Positions 1 to 9,545 of a stretch of DNA of 64,000 nucleotides are shown here, in pieces (the first letter of the stretch is position 1; each line of letters starts with the position of its first letter). The notes beneath the pieces were generated by a model. The model was not told where the DNA came from. It searched no databases and saw only the letters and a program-made list of their open reading frames with translations. The DNA comes from Lichenibacterium ramalinae (GTDB lineage: Bacteria > Pseudomonadota > Alphaproteobacteria > Rhizobiales > Beijerinckiaceae). The stretch spans positions 62,001 to 126,000 of the forward strand of contig NZ_QYBC01000008.1 of assembly GCF_004137085.1 (NCBI RefSeq), given 5' to 3'. A program made the translations under genes and the position numbers.

Positions 1-108
1 CAACAGAGAGAGCCGCGCCGGCCCTCAAGCCACGCGGATCATCCGGCCGACACTAGTCGGTGAAGCCGCGATGTCAACCGCGACTCGGCCGGCGGCCGGG
101 CCGGCACT

Positions 109-2439
109 TCACCGGGTGCGGCGCGACTTCCGCCGCCAGGGCAGGGGTTCGCCGGCCGCCGCACCGCTCGGCCGGCGCGGCGCTCCACCGTCCCGCGGGC
201 CGCGGCGTCCCCGCTGACCGCCCCCCACGATCTCGAACCGAAGGGCGCCCGCCACGGGCGCGGCCTCGACGAGGCGGACCTCGACCGTGTCGCCGAGCCG
301 GAAGGTGGTGCCGGTGCGGGTGCCCACCATGGCGCGGCCGGGCTCGTCGAAGGAGAAGAACTCGTCGCCGAGATGGGCCGCCGGCACGAACCCGTCGGCG
401 CCCGTGTCGACGAGGCGCACGAAGAGCCCCGCCCGGGTGACGCCGGACAAGCGGGCGTCGAAGACCGCCCCGATCTTCTCGGACAGGAACCCGGCGATCA
501 GCCGGTCCGTCGTCTCGCGCTCCGCCGCCATGGCGCGGCGCTCGGCCGCCGAGATCCGCGCCGCGACCTCGCCGAGCTCCTTCGCCGTCATGTCGGGCAG
601 GCCGTCCCGCCCGAACCCCAGGGCACGGATCAGTGCGCGATGCACGACGAGGTCGGCGTAGCGACGGATGGGCGAGGTGAAATGGGCGTAGCGGCGCAGG
701 TTCAGGCCGAAATGCCCGTAGTTCTCGACCGCATATTCCGCCTGGGCCTGGGACCGCAGCACGACCTCGTTGACGAGGTGCTCGTGCTCGGTGTCCTTCA
801 CGCGCCCGAGGATGCCGTTGAACTGCGCCGGGCGCAGCACCTGCCCCTTGGCGAGCTTGATGCCCATGGTCTGCAGGAACTCCGACAGGGCGTTCAGCTT
901 GGTCAGTGAGGGCTCGTCGTGGACCCGGTAGACCAGAACCTGGCGCTTCTCCTCCAGCGTTTCCGCCGCCGCCACGTTGGCGAGGATCATGAACTCCTCG
1001 ATCAGCCGGTGCGCGTCGAGGCGCTCCGGCACGACGACGCGGTCGACCGTGCCGTCGGGCTTGAGCACGAGCTTGCGCTCGGGCAGGTCGAGGTCGAGCG
1101 GCGAGCGCTCCTGCCGGGCCCGGGTGGCGAGGCGATAGGCGTCCCAGAGCGGCTTCAGCACCGGTTCGAGCAGCGGCGCCGTGGTGTCGTCCGTCGCACC
1201 GTCGATGGCGGCCTGGGCCTGGGCGTAGCTCAGCTTCGCCGCCGACCGGATCATGACGCGGTGGAAGGTGTGACGCCGCTTGTGCCCATCGGCCGACAGG
1301 ACCAGCCGCACCGCCAGGGCGGGCCTGTCCTCCAGCGGCCTCAGCGACCCGAGGTCGGTCGAGACGCGCTCCGGCAGCATGGGAACCACACGGTCGGGGA
1401 AATACACCGAATTGCCCCGCTCCACGGCCTCACGGTCCATGGCGGAGCGCGGTGCGACGAGGCTGGCGACATCGGCGATCGCCACCGTCACCACGGTGCC
1501 GCCGACATTGTCGGGTGCCGTGTCGGCGGCCGCGTGGACGGCGTCGTCGTGGTCCTTGGCGTCGGGCGGATCGATGGTGATCAGCGGCAGGTCGCGCCAG
1601 TCCTCGCGACCCTCGAGGCCGGGCGCCTGCACGGCCGCGGCTTCCGCCAGCGTGTCGGGCCGGAACACGTGCGGGATGCCGTGTGTGAGGATCGCGATGG
1701 TGCTGACGGCCTTCTCGCCGCTGAGCGAGCCCAGGCGTTCCGTGACCCGAACGGCCTGCAGCCCCTGAACCCGCTGGCGCCCGATCGGCTCGATCGAGAC
1801 GAGCTCGCCGTCCTGAGCGCCCTGGGCGTCCTCGATCGGCAGGAAATAGACCTCGGACGCGTTCTTCTTGTCGACGGCCTGCACGCGGAGGCTGTCGTCG
1901 CGGCCGACCCGCACCATGCCGAGCAGGCGGGCGCGGTCGCGCGCGATCATCTTGACGACGCGGCCCGTGAAGGCCGGATCGTCCGGGCCGGCATCCGGCG
2001 TGGGCTCGAGCCTGAGCAGGGCGCGTTCGCCGACACCGGGGACAGGGTGGCCGGGCCGGTGCAACTTCGGCACGTGGACCAGGATGCGGGGCGCCGGCCC
2101 GTTCTCCGCCACGTCCCACTCGATCGGCTGGGCGACGAGGTCGCCGTCGGTGTCGCGCGTCACGATGTCGGCCACCACCATCGTGGGCATGGCCCCGCCG
2201 GCCCGCTTGGCGGACCGGCGCCGCTCGATCTGGCCCTCGTCTTCCAGCTCGCGCAGCATGCGCTTCAGCTCGACGCGGTCGCTGCCCTTGATGTTGAAGG
2301 CGCGGGCCACCTCGCGCTTGCGGCTCTTGACGACGGATCCCTTGCCCTCGGCGATCAGCGCCGCCTCGCTCGCCATGAAGGCGAGGATCTCGGCCTTGCT
2401 GGGCAGGGCTGGGCCCGTGCTGGTCTTGGTCTTGGGCAT
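109..2439 (-). CDS. rnr: Ribonuclease R (3'-5' exoribonuclease)
   Basis: The 776-residue protein degrades structured RNA processively from the 3' end. The order of parts is that of the family: an N-terminal winged-helix segment, a cold-shock/OB region, the RNB catalytic domain with the acidic motif DPPDAKDHDDAV, a C-terminal S1 domain and a short basic tail rich in Arg and Gly. I chose the ATG at 2439 because it opens the conserved N-terminus. The reading frame stays open further upstream into the topA tail, but that part is arginine-rich, shadow-like sequence. A GTG at 2466 is a possible alternative start. The gene lies 109 bases downstream of topA on the same strand and is probably co-transcribed with it. 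The 108 bases beyond its stop, to the window edge, hold nothing I can recognise. Confidence 0.96.
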   Translation of the reverse strand: MPKTKTSTGPALPSKAEILAFMASEAALIAEGKGSVVKSRKREVARAFNIKGSDRVELKRMLRELEDEGQIERRRSAKRAGGAMPTMVVADIVTRDTDGDLVAQPIEWDVAENGPAPRILVHVPKLHRPGHPVPGVGERALLRLEPTPDAGPDDPAFTGRVVKMIARDRARLLGMVRVGRDDSLRVQAVDKKNASEVYFLPIEDAQGAQDGELVSIEPIGRQRVQGLQAVRVTERLGSLSGEKAVSTIAILTHGIPHVFRPDTLAEAAAVQAPGLEGREDWRDLPLITIDPPDAKDHDDAVHAAADTAPDNVGGTVVTVAIADVASLVAPRSAMDREAVERGNSVYFPDRVVPMLPERVSTDLGSLRPLEDRPALAVRLVLSADGHKRRHTFHRVMIRSAAKLSYAQAQAAIDGATDDTTAPLLEPVLKPLWDAYRLATRARQERSPLDLDLPERKLVLKPDGTVDRVVVPERLDAHRLIEEFMILANVAAAETLEEKRQVLVYRVHDEPSLTKLNALSEFLQTMGIKLAKGQVLRPAQFNGILGRVKDTEHEHLVNEVVLRSQAQAEYAVENYGHFGLNLRRYAHFTSPIRRYADLVVHRALIRALGFGRDGLPDMTAKELGEVAARISAAERRAMAAERETTDRLIAGFLSEKIGAVFDARLSGVTRAGLFVRLVDTGADGFVPAAHLGDEFFSFDEPGRAMVGTRTGTTFRLGDTVEVRLVEAAPVAGALRFEIVGGGQRGRRGPRDGGAPRRPSGAAAGEPLPWRRKSRRTR

Positions 2440-2548
2440 CGGGTCGCGGTCTGTCTCGGTGTTCACTGCCACCAAGATAGGGGCGGCGGCCCGGAAAAAC
2501 GAGCCGGGGGACGCCACGCCGCGCCGCCGCCGTCCCCGGGCGCGCCGG

Positions 2549-5287
2549 TCACGCCGACTTCTTGGCCCGCGCGGGAGCCGCGGCCTTGGCGGCAGCTGCG
2601 GCTTTGGCCGGTGCCTTCTTGGCCGGAGCCTTCTTGGACGTAGCCGTCTTGGATGCGGTTTTCTTGGCTGCACCCTTCTCGGCGACGCCTTCGGTGGCGC
2701 CGTCCGCCGCCACCGGCTTGGCGGCAGCCTTCTTGGCGGGCGCCTTCGTCGCGACCTTCTTCTTGCCGGGCGAGAGGCCGTTCTGTTCTGCCTTGGCGGC
2801 GATGAGCCGGAGGGCGTCGTCGAGCGTCAGGGCCGCCGGGTCGGAGCCCTTGGGCAGAGTCGCGTTGACCTTGCCGGCATTGACATAAGGGCCGAAGCGC
2901 CCCTCGCGCAGCGTCACCGAGCCGCCGTCGGGATGCTCGCCCAGCACCGTGCCGGAGGGCGCGGCGCCACCGCGCCGGCCGCCGCGGCCCTCCTCCTTGG
3001 CCACGATGAGGTCGATGGCGCGGTTGGCGCCGATCGTCAGCACGTCGTCCTCGCCGTCGAGGTTGGCGTAGGTCTTGCCGTGCTGAACGTATGGGCCGTA
3101 GCGCCCGATGCCGGCCAGGATCGGCTCCCCGGTGGCCGGGTGCTTGGCGACCGGGCGCGGCAGCGACAGGAGGGTCAGCGCCGTCTCGAGGTCGACGTCG
3201 GCCGGCTTCATGCCCTTGGGCAGCGACGAGCGTTTCGGTTTCTCGCCCTCGCCGAGTTGCAGGTAGGGGCCGAAGCGCCCGTCCCGCAGCGTGACCTCGA
3301 GGCCGGATTCGAGGTCGGTCCCCAGCAGCCGCTGCCCGGGCTTGTCGCCGTCGCCCAGCGTCGTGGCGTTCGGGTCGGCCGACAGGGTGCGGGTGAACTT
3401 GCACTCGGGATAGTTCGAGCAGCCCACGAAGGAGCCGAACTTGCCGAGCTTCAACGACAGGCGGCCGTCGGCGCAGACCGGGCAGGCCCGCGGGTCCGAA
3501 CCGTCCGCCTTGGGCGGGAACACGAGCGGCGCCAGCACCTCGTTGAGGTTGTCGAGAACCTCCGTGGTGCGCAGCTCCTTGGTGTCGCCGATCGCGGCCG
3601 AGAAGTCGCGCCAGAAGTCGCGCAGCACCTGGCGCCAGTCGATCTCGTCGTTGGAAACGCGATCGAGGCTTTCCTCCAGCCCGGCCGTGAAATCGTAATC
3701 GACCCAGCGCTCGAAGAAGGATTCGAGGAAGGCCGTCACCAGCCGACCCTTGTCCTCGGGGATGAGCTTCTTCTTCTCGAGCCGGACGTATTCGCGGTCG
3801 CGCAGCACGGCGAGCGTCGCCGCGTAGGTGGAGGGCCGGCCGATGCCGAGCTCCTCCATGCGCTTGATCAGCCCTTCCTCCGCGTAGCGCGGCGGCGGCT
3901 CGGTGAAGTGCTGGTCGGCGGCGATGCGCTCCCGGCCGAGCGTTTCCCCGGCCGCCATGGCGGGCAGCTTGCCGTCCTGGTCCTCGTCGTCGTCGTCGAC
4001 GCCGTAGAGCGTGAGGAAGCCGTCGAAGCGCACCACCTGGCCGCTGGCCCGCAGGTCGAGCTTGCGGCCGCCCACTTCGGCGGCGATGTCCACCGTGGTG
4101 CGCTCGAGCTCCGCCGATTCCATCTGGCTCGCCACCGTGCGCTTCCACACGAGCTCGTAGAGCTTCAGCTGTTCGGCATCGAGATAGGCCGCCATGTCGC
4201 GCGGCAGGCGCGACAGGTCGGTCGGCCGGATGGCCTCGTGCGCCTCCTGGGCGTTCTTGGCCTTGACGGTGTATTTGCGCGGCACCTGCGGCAGGTAGCG
4301 CTCGCCGTAATTGTCGCCGATGACGCGGCGCGTGCCCGCGATGGCCTCGGGCGCCATGTCGACGCCGTCGGTCCGCATGTAGGTGATGAGGCCGGTGGTC
4401 TCGCCCCGGATCGTCACGCCCTCGTAGAGCTTCTGGGCGATCTGCATGGTGCGGGCGGGCGACAGGCCGAGCTTGCGCGACGCATCCTGCTGCAGCGTCG
4501 AGGTGCGGAAGGGCGGGAAGGGGTGGCGCTTGACGGGCTTGGCCTCGACGCTCGCCACCGTGTAGCGGGCGGCTTCCAGCGCGGCGCGGAAGTCCTGCGC
4601 CTCGCTGCCGGTGCCGATGTCGAGCCGGGTGATCTTGCGGCCGTCGGCGCCCACCAGCCGCGCCTCGAAGGCCACGCCGGCGGCGGTGCGCAGATGCGCC
4701 ACCACCGACCAATATTCACGCGCCCGGAACTCCTCGATCTCGCGCTCGCGGGCGCAGACGAGCCGCAGCGCCACCGACTGGACGCGGCCGGCCGAGCGGG
4801 ATCCCGGCAGCTTGCGCCACAGGACCGGCGACAGGTTGAAGCCCACGAGGTAGTCGAGCGCGCGGCGCGCCAGGTAGGCGTCGACCAGGGGCTGGTCGAG
4901 GTCGCGCGGGTGCAGCATGGCATCGCGCACCGCCGATTTGGTGATGGCGTTGAAGACGACGCGCTCGACCTTCTTGTCCTTCAGCACCTTGCGGGCGCGC
5001 AGCACTTCCAGCACGTGCCACGAGATGGCTTCGCCCTCGCGGTCCGGATCGGTGGCGAGGATGACCTTGTCGGAGCCCTTCACGGCCCGGACGATCTCCG
5101 ACAGGCGCTTGGCGGCCTTGTCGTCGACCTCCCATTGCATGGCGAAGTCCTGCTCGGGATCGACGGAACCATCCTTGGCGGGCAGGTCGCGCACGTGGCC
5201 GAAAGAGGCCAGCACCTCGTAGTCGCTGCCGAGATAGCCGTTGATGGTCTTCGCTTTCGCCGGGGACTCGACGATGACGACGTTCAT
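2549..5287 (-). CDS. topA: DNA topoisomerase I
   Basis: This type IA topoisomerase (912 residues) relaxes negative supercoils. The TOPRIM motifs are visible: VESPAKAKTI at residue 7 onward and the acidic DPDREGE at 80-86. The catalytic tyrosine lies in ITYMRTDG (Tyr303). One clear C4 zinc-ribbon (CPVC...GCSNYPEC) follows, then several degenerate C-terminal ribbon repeats (FGPYV or FGPYL). The last 75 or so residues are a Lys/Ala-rich tail resembling histone H1, common in alphaproteobacterial TopA. The start ATG at 5287 begins MNVVIVESPAK and has GAGGA about 10 bases upstream. An in-frame ATG 12 codons earlier adds nothing conserved. rnr follows downstream. Confidence 0.97.
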   Translation of the reverse strand: MNVVIVESPAKAKTINGYLGSDYEVLASFGHVRDLPAKDGSVDPEQDFAMQWEVDDKAAKRLSEIVRAVKGSDKVILATDPDREGEAISWHVLEVLRARKVLKDKKVERVVFNAITKSAVRDAMLHPRDLDQPLVDAYLARRALDYLVGFNLSPVLWRKLPGSRSAGRVQSVALRLVCAREREIEEFRAREYWSVVAHLRTAAGVAFEARLVGADGRKITRLDIGTGSEAQDFRAALEAARYTVASVEAKPVKRHPFPPFRTSTLQQDASRKLGLSPARTMQIAQKLYEGVTIRGETTGLITYMRTDGVDMAPEAIAGTRRVIGDNYGERYLPQVPRKYTVKAKNAQEAHEAIRPTDLSRLPRDMAAYLDAEQLKLYELVWKRTVASQMESAELERTTVDIAAEVGGRKLDLRASGQVVRFDGFLTLYGVDDDDEDQDGKLPAMAAGETLGRERIAADQHFTEPPPRYAEEGLIKRMEELGIGRPSTYAATLAVLRDREYVRLEKKKLIPEDKGRLVTAFLESFFERWVDYDFTAGLEESLDRVSNDEIDWRQVLRDFWRDFSAAIGDTKELRTTEVLDNLNEVLAPLVFPPKADGSDPRACPVCADGRLSLKLGKFGSFVGCSNYPECKFTRTLSADPNATTLGDGDKPGQRLLGTDLESGLEVTLRDGRFGPYLQLGEGEKPKRSSLPKGMKPADVDLETALTLLSLPRPVAKHPATGEPILAGIGRYGPYVQHGKTYANLDGEDDVLTIGANRAIDLIVAKEEGRGGRRGGAAPSGTVLGEHPDGGSVTLREGRFGPYVNAGKVNATLPKGSDPAALTLDDALRLIAAKAEQNGLSPGKKKVATKAPAKKAAAKPVAADGATEGVAEKGAAKKTASKTATSKKAPAKKAPAKAAAAAKAAAPARAKKSA

Positions 5288-5439
5288 GGATGGGGGATCC
5301 TCGGTGGTCCGCGGGGCGGGCATGCGGGGCGGCGGCGGCGCGGTCGGCGAAAATGGGCGAGGGGTTCGTCCAAGTCAAACCGGGCCGGGGCACGGTCCGC
5401 AGATGGGAGCCTCAGCCTGGAGTGGCAATCCCGCCCCGA

Positions 5440-6522
5440 TCACGACCGGTGCGGCGCCGCGGGGACCTCGGGCAGGATGGGGCGCGTCGCCGGCCCGGCG
5501 AAGCGGCTGCGACGCTGCAGCCAATCCGTCATCGGCCGCTCCACGCCGCGGTGCAGCGCCAGCGCCGTGCCCAGGGCCGCCGCGCAGGCGAGCCCGAGGT
5601 AGAGCCCGGGCGCGACGCCCGCCGGCATCAGCCCGACCCAGGCGCTCCGCAACAGGCGCACCGCGAAAGGGTGCGACAGGTACAGGCTGTAGGAGGCGTC
5701 GCCCACCACGGCCAGCGCCAAGACCGGCCCGCTGCGCCTCCACGGCGGCCCGAGCACGCAGCCGGCGACGACGAGGGCGGCGGGCAGGCCGGCCGAGGCC
5801 CAGGCGGGCAGCAGGGCCTCGGCCCCGGCCAAGGGGCCGAGCGCCACCGCGCCGGCGGCGCCCAGCGCCACCGTGGCGGCGGCCTGGCGGGCCGTGAGCG
5901 CGAGGCCGCGCTCGGCCGCGAGGCCGAGCCCCAGCCCGAACAGGAACTCCAGCAGCAGGCCGTCGGTCCACACCGCGACGGCGGCCACCGGCGCCGGCAC
6001 GAGTCGCCCCAAGGCGACGAGGCCGACCATCGCGCCGGCCAGGACCGGCAGCGCGCGCCGCCGCGGCAGCAGCATGGCGAGCGCGAACAGGAGATAGAAG
6101 AACATCTCGTAGTCGAGCGTCCAGCCCTGGCCCAGGACGGGACGGATTTCGCCCCCGGCCCGCGCGACGGGCACGAACAGGTAGCTGCCGAGGACGACGG
6201 CCGGCCCGCCCGGCGGCGTGTTGAGCAGCCCGGGCGCGACCGCGGCGCCGATGAGGACCAGGCTGGTCAGGAGCCAGTAGAGCGGCACCACGCGGATCAG
6301 GCGGCGCACCGCGAAGGTCGCGGCACCCCGGGCCGAGCCGAAGCCGCGGGCCGTGCGCAGCATGATGAAGCCCGAGATGACGAAGAAGATGTGGATGCCG
6401 AAGCCGAAGTCGAAGAAGCGTTCCGGGGCCGGCACCGGCAGGCCCGCCCGGGCCGCGATCGCGCCGGCGTCGTAGGCGGCGTGATGCACCAGCACGAGCA
6501 GCGCCGCGACGGCGCGGAGCAC
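5440..6522 (-). CDS. Acyltransferase 3 family membrane protein
   Basis: This is a multi-pass inner-membrane acyltransferase of the OafA/ExoZ family (360 residues, about ten hydrophobic helices), which O-acylates surface sugars or lipids. Family marks are the N-terminal LRAVAALLVLVHHA with its catalytic-type histidine, FFDFGFGIHIFFVISGFIM, and RRLIRVVPLYWLL. The only conventional start is a GTG at 6522. The in-frame codons just upstream (PLLSLQ) also fit the family consensus, so a rarer start further upstream cannot be excluded. The gene sits between topA and plsY and is divergent from plsY across a 181-base gap. The acyl donor and substrate cannot be read from the sequence. Confidence 0.85.
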   Translation of the reverse strand: MLRAVAALLVLVHHAAYDAGAIAARAGLPVPAPERFFDFGFGIHIFFVISGFIMLRTARGFGSARGAATFAVRRLIRVVPLYWLLTSLVLIGAAVAPGLLNTPPGGPAVVLGSYLFVPVARAGGEIRPVLGQGWTLDYEMFFYLLFALAMLLPRRRALPVLAGAMVGLVALGRLVPAPVAAVAVWTDGLLLEFLFGLGLGLAAERGLALTARQAAATVALGAAGAVALGPLAGAEALLPAWASAGLPAALVVAGCVLGPPWRRSGPVLALAVVGDASYSLYLSHPFAVRLLRSAWVGLMPAGVAPGLYLGLACAAALGTALALHRGVERPMTDWLQRRSRFAGPATRPILPEVPAAPHRS

Positions 6523-6703
6523 CTGCAGGGACAGCAGCGGCGTGCGGGGCTGAAGGGGGGGTGGTGCGGCGATGGTGGCCTCGCGCTGCGGTGTCGGCTC
6601 GGCGGGTCCGAGCCGCGCCGTCGCGCACCGCCCCGTGCGGTGCGCGTTGCCGTACCGTGGAATGCCCCATAAGATCCAGTCGGCAGAGTGTCGGGAACGC
6701 GCG

Positions 6704-7303
6704 ATGAACGAACCGGGTCTAGCTGAACTCGCGTCCCTGGTGCTGGGCTACGGCCTGGGTTCGATCCCGTTCGGCCTGCTCATCACGCGCGGCGCCGGCA
6801 CCGCCGACATCCGATCGATCGGGTCGGGGAACATCGGCGCCACCAACGTGCTGCGCACCGGGCGCAAGGACCTCGCCGCGCTCACGCTGGTGCTCGATGC
6901 GCTGAAGGGCACGCTCGCCGTGCTGCTGGCGCGCCATCTGGCCGGCGACGCAGCCGCCATCTTCGCCGGCATCGGGGCCTTCCTGGGCCACATCGTCCCG
7001 GTCTGGCTCGGCTTCAAGGGCGGCAAGGGGGTCGCCACCTACCTCGGTTGCCTCATCGGCCTGTGGTGGCCGGCGGCGCTGGCCTTCGCCGCCGTGTGGC
7101 TCGGCGTGGCCTTCGCCACCCGCTTCTCCTCGGCGGCGGCGCTGGTGGCGTCGGCGGTCGCCCCGCTGCTCTTCTTCCTGACGGGCCAGATCACGGACGG
7201 CGCTGCCCTCGGCCTGATGACGCTGCTGCTGTGGTGGAAGCACCGGGCCAACCTGTCGCGCCTGCTGCAGGGCACCGAGAGCCGCATCGGCGCCAAGGCG
7301 TGA
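6704..7303 (+). CDS. plsY: Glycerol-3-phosphate acyltransferase PlsY
   Basis: PlsY transfers an acyl group from acyl-phosphate to glycerol-3-phosphate, the first step of phospholipid synthesis. The 199-residue protein has the expected membrane helices and the signature loops [12 protein letters not shown] and [13 protein letters not shown]. The ATG at 6704 opens the conserved N-terminus. The frame is open upstream but the extra residues are Arg/Pro-rich and unlike PlsY. dprA follows after 28 bases on the same strand, a pairing usual in rhizobia. Confidence 0.96.
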   Translation: MNEPGLAELASLVLGYGLGSIPFGLLITRGAGTADIRSIGSGNIGATNVLRTGRKDLAALTLVLDALKGTLAVLLARHLAGDAAAIFAGIGAFLGHIVPVWLGFKGGKGVATYLGCLIGLWWPAALAFAAVWLGVAFATRFSSAAALVASAVAPLLFFLTGQITDGAALGLMTLLLWWKHRANLSRLLQGTESRIGAKA

Positions 7304-7331
7304 CGGCCGGGCGCACCGTCCGGGTCCGTCG

Positions 7332-8582
7332 GTGACGCCGGGCCGGCGCGACCTCGACGAGGCGGAGGCGCTCGATTGGCTGCGCCTCATCCGCAGCGAG
7401 AATGTGGGGCCGCGCACCTTCAAGACGCTGCTCGACCGCTACGGTTCGGCCGGCGCCGCCTTGAAGGCGCTGCCCGGGCTGGCCAAAAAGGCGACGTCGC
7501 GCGCCATCACCGTCTGCTCGGCCGCCGAGGCCGAGGCCGAATGGCTGCGGGCGCGCAAGCTGAACATCCGCTTCGTGGCGCTGTGCGAGGACGCCTATCC
7601 CGAAGCGCTCCGCGCCATCGACGCGCCGCCCCCACTGCTGGCGGTGGCGGGCCGGGTCGACGTCCTCGCAAGGCCCATCGTCGGCATCGTCGGGTCGCGC
7701 AACGCGTCGGCGACCGGGCTGATCCTCACCGAGCGGCTGGCGCGGGGCGTCGCCGAGGCCGGCTATGTCGTGGCCTCCGGGCTCGCCCGGGGCATCGACG
7801 TGAAGGCCCATATGGCGACGCTGGACACCGGAACCGTCGCGGTGCTGGCGGGCGGGCACCTCCACATCTACCCGAGCGAACACGAGGGCCTGGCGCGGCG
7901 CATCTGCGAGCACGGGGCCCTCGTGTCCGAGATGCCGCTCGGCTGGGAGCCGCGCGCGCGGGACTTCCCGCGCCGCAACCGCATCGTCGCCGGCCTCGGG
8001 CTCGGCGTCATCGTGGTCGAGGCGAGCCGGCGCTCGGGCTCGCTCATCACGGCGCGGTTCGCCAACGAGCAGGGCCGCGACGTGTTCGCCGTCCCCGGCT
8101 CGCCGCTGGACCCGCGTTCGGAGGGGACCAACGACCTCATTCGGCAGGGCGCGACGCTCTGCACCTCGGCCGAGGACGTGGTGGCCGCCCTGGCGCCGCG
8201 CCGCGACGCGAGCCCCGAAGCCCTGGGCGAAGCGGACCGGGCCGAGCCCGAGGGCGAGCCGCTCTGGGACGAACTGGACCTCTTCGGCGACGCAGCGCCC
8301 GAGGCGGCGGGCGGCCGGGCCCAAGCCTTCGCGGAAGCCGATCCGCCCCGGCGGCCCGAGCCCAGGGCCGGCGACGGAGCCGACGCCGGGGCCGGCACCG
8401 ACGCCACGGGCCGGCTGGCGGCGCTGCTCGGCCCGGCTCCGGTCTCGGTCGACGAGCTCATCCGCGCCTCCGGGTTGCCGCCCCGCGCCGTACAGGCGGC
8501 GCTGGTGGAACTCGAACTCGCCGGCACGGTGGCGCGCCACGAGGGCAACCGCGTCGCCCGCCGCATCGAGCCGGCGGCGTGA
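7332..8582 (+). CDS. dprA: DNA-processing protein DprA (Smf)
   Basis: DprA binds incoming single-stranded DNA and loads RecA during transformation. The 416-residue protein has an N-terminal helix-hairpin-helix-like segment (ENVGPRTFKTLLDRYG), the Rossmann-like DprA core starting at IVGIVGSRNASATG (GSRN at 121-124), an Ala/Pro/Glu-rich linker, and a C-terminal winged helix (VDELIRASGLPPRAVQAALV). The start is GTG at 7332. It follows plsY and is probably in the same operon. A 6-bp GC hairpin at 8588-8602 without a T tract is the only terminator candidate. Confidence 0.96.
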   Translation: MTPGRRDLDEAEALDWLRLIRSENVGPRTFKTLLDRYGSAGAALKALPGLAKKATSRAITVCSAAEAEAEWLRARKLNIRFVALCEDAYPEALRAIDAPPPLLAVAGRVDVLARPIVGIVGSRNASATGLILTERLARGVAEAGYVVASGLARGIDVKAHMATLDTGTVAVLAGGHLHIYPSEHEGLARRICEHGALVSEMPLGWEPRARDFPRRNRIVAGLGLGVIVVEASRRSGSLITARFANEQGRDVFAVPGSPLDPRSEGTNDLIRQGATLCTSAEDVVAALAPRRDASPEALGEADRAEPEGEPLWDELDLFGDAAPEAAGGRAQAFAEADPPRRPEPRAGDGADAGAGTDATGRLAALLGPAPVSVDELIRASGLPPRAVQAALVELELAGTVARHEGNRVARRIEPAA

Positions 8583-8603
8583 CCCCCGGGGCGACGCGCC
8601 CCC

Positions 8604-8849
8604 CTAGGCCCCGGACCGCAGGGCCTTGGCCATCCGCTCGGCTTCGACGCGCGCCATGTCGAGCAGGTAGCTGATCGTCCGGAACTGCGGCCGGCGGGCG
8701 AGGTGCCGCAGCTCCCCGCACATGTCGGCGATGTAGTCGCAGAGCTGCTCATCCGTGGGCGGTCCCGAGGCGGAAGGCGGGGTGACCGGGGGGCGAGCGT
8801 TCATCGCAGGCTGTCTCACGCAATCAGAGGCTGTGTTCATCGCGTTCAC
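8604..8849 (-). CDS. Small conserved-looking hypothetical protein
   Basis: I do not recognise a named family for this protein of up to 81 residues. The C-terminal half looks like a compact helical domain (DEQLCDYIADMCGELRHLA followed by LLDMARVEAERMAK). The N-terminal part is Pro-rich and may be non-coding. Possible starts are GTG 8849, ATG 8840 and ATG 8804, and no strong ribosome binding site separates them. The two upstream starts lie inside a perfect inverted repeat at 8837-8860. Coding is supported by the helical periodicity of the C-terminus and by codon bias, not by context. Confidence 0.6.
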   Translation of the reverse strand: MNAMNTASDCVRQPAMNARPPVTPPSASGPPTDEQLCDYIADMCGELRHLARRPQFRTISYLLDMARVEAERMAKALRSGA

Positions 8850-8860
8850 TAACGCGATGA
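8837..8860. promoter_or_regulatory. Perfect 10-bp inverted repeat, candidate operator
   Basis: TCATCGCGTT at 8837-8846 and AACGCGATGA at 8851-8860 are exact reverse complements separated by CACT. They lie at the 5' end of the small gene at 8604-8849, in a short AT-richer patch (TATACGCAACCTTTTAG follows). A second, smaller inverted repeat (CGTCTA...TAGACG, 8899-8916) sits between this site and the ruvX stop. The arms could bind a dimeric regulator or fold in the transcript. The function is inferred. Confidence 0.45.
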
Positions 8861-8928
8861 TATACGCAACCTTTTAGTGCGTCGATCTTCGTGTGCAACG
8901 TCTATTTTCGTAGACGCAGGTCGGGATT

Positions 8929-9417
8929 TCAAGAAGGAGTTGTGGTGCGGCCGAGGCTGGCGAGGCGGTCCAGGACACCTTGAAGGATGTAGGCGGCCGC
9001 CATCCGGTCCACGACCTCGGCACGCCGCGCCCGCGAAGCGTCCTGGTCGATGAGGGCCCGGGTAACGGCGGCGGTGGACAGCCTCTCGTCCCAGAAGGCG
9101 AAGGGCAGGCCCAGGATCGGATGCGCCTGCCGCACGAAGGCGCGCGTCGACTGGGATCGCGGCCCCTCGGACCCGTCCATGTTGAGCGGCAGGCCGATCA
9201 CCAGGGCGACGACGGCGTTCTTGACCATCGCGCCGCGCAGTTCCTCAACGTCGCGGGTGAACTTGGTGCGCCGGATGGTGTGGAGCGGCGAGGCGATCCG
9301 GCGCTCGACGTCGGACACCGCGATCCCGATGGTCTTGGTGCCGAGGTCGAGCCCCATGAGGCGCTGGTTGCGGCCCAGCAGGGCGGGAAGATCCCGGATC
9401 TCGATGACGGCACTCAT
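8929..9417 (-). CDS. ruvX: Holliday junction resolvase-like / pre-16S rRNA nuclease RuvX (YqgF)
   Basis: YqgF family protein of 162 residues with an RNase H-like fold. It is implicated in maturation of the 5' end of 16S rRNA, and older annotations call it a Holliday junction resolvase. Family motifs seen are [35 protein letters not shown] and [10 protein letters not shown]. The start ATG at 9417 has a good ribosome binding site (GGAGGGAG, six bases upstream). The gene is divergent from gatC with a 128-base shared promoter region, an arrangement often seen in alphaproteobacteria. Confidence 0.95.
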   Translation of the reverse strand: MSAVIEIRDLPALLGRNQRLMGLDLGTKTIGIAVSDVERRIASPLHTIRRTKFTRDVEELRGAMVKNAVVALVIGLPLNMDGSEGPRSQSTRAFVRQAHPILGLPFAFWDERLSTAAVTRALIDQDASRARRAEVVDRMAAAYILQGVLDRLASLGRTTTPS

Positions 9418-9545
9418 GGGGCTCCCTCCGGCGGCTCCGCGCCGCGCCGCCGTCCTAACCCGGCGCGCGCCGGGCGCCATCGTTGATTCACGCCTCCGCG
9501 CGGTGATAGAAGCACGCCCTGATCCTTCTCCACCGCGGAACCAGC

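Noticed and set aside
919-2643. Plus-strand open frame of 574 codons opposite rnr
   Set aside because: Shadow of rnr, with no family resemblance and Arg/Asp/Gly-rich composition.
1868-5602. Plus-strand open frame of 1244 codons opposite rnr and topA
   Set aside because: A mirror of the two real genes, typical of DNA with strong third-position GC. The product is Arg/Gly/Ala-rich and matches nothing.
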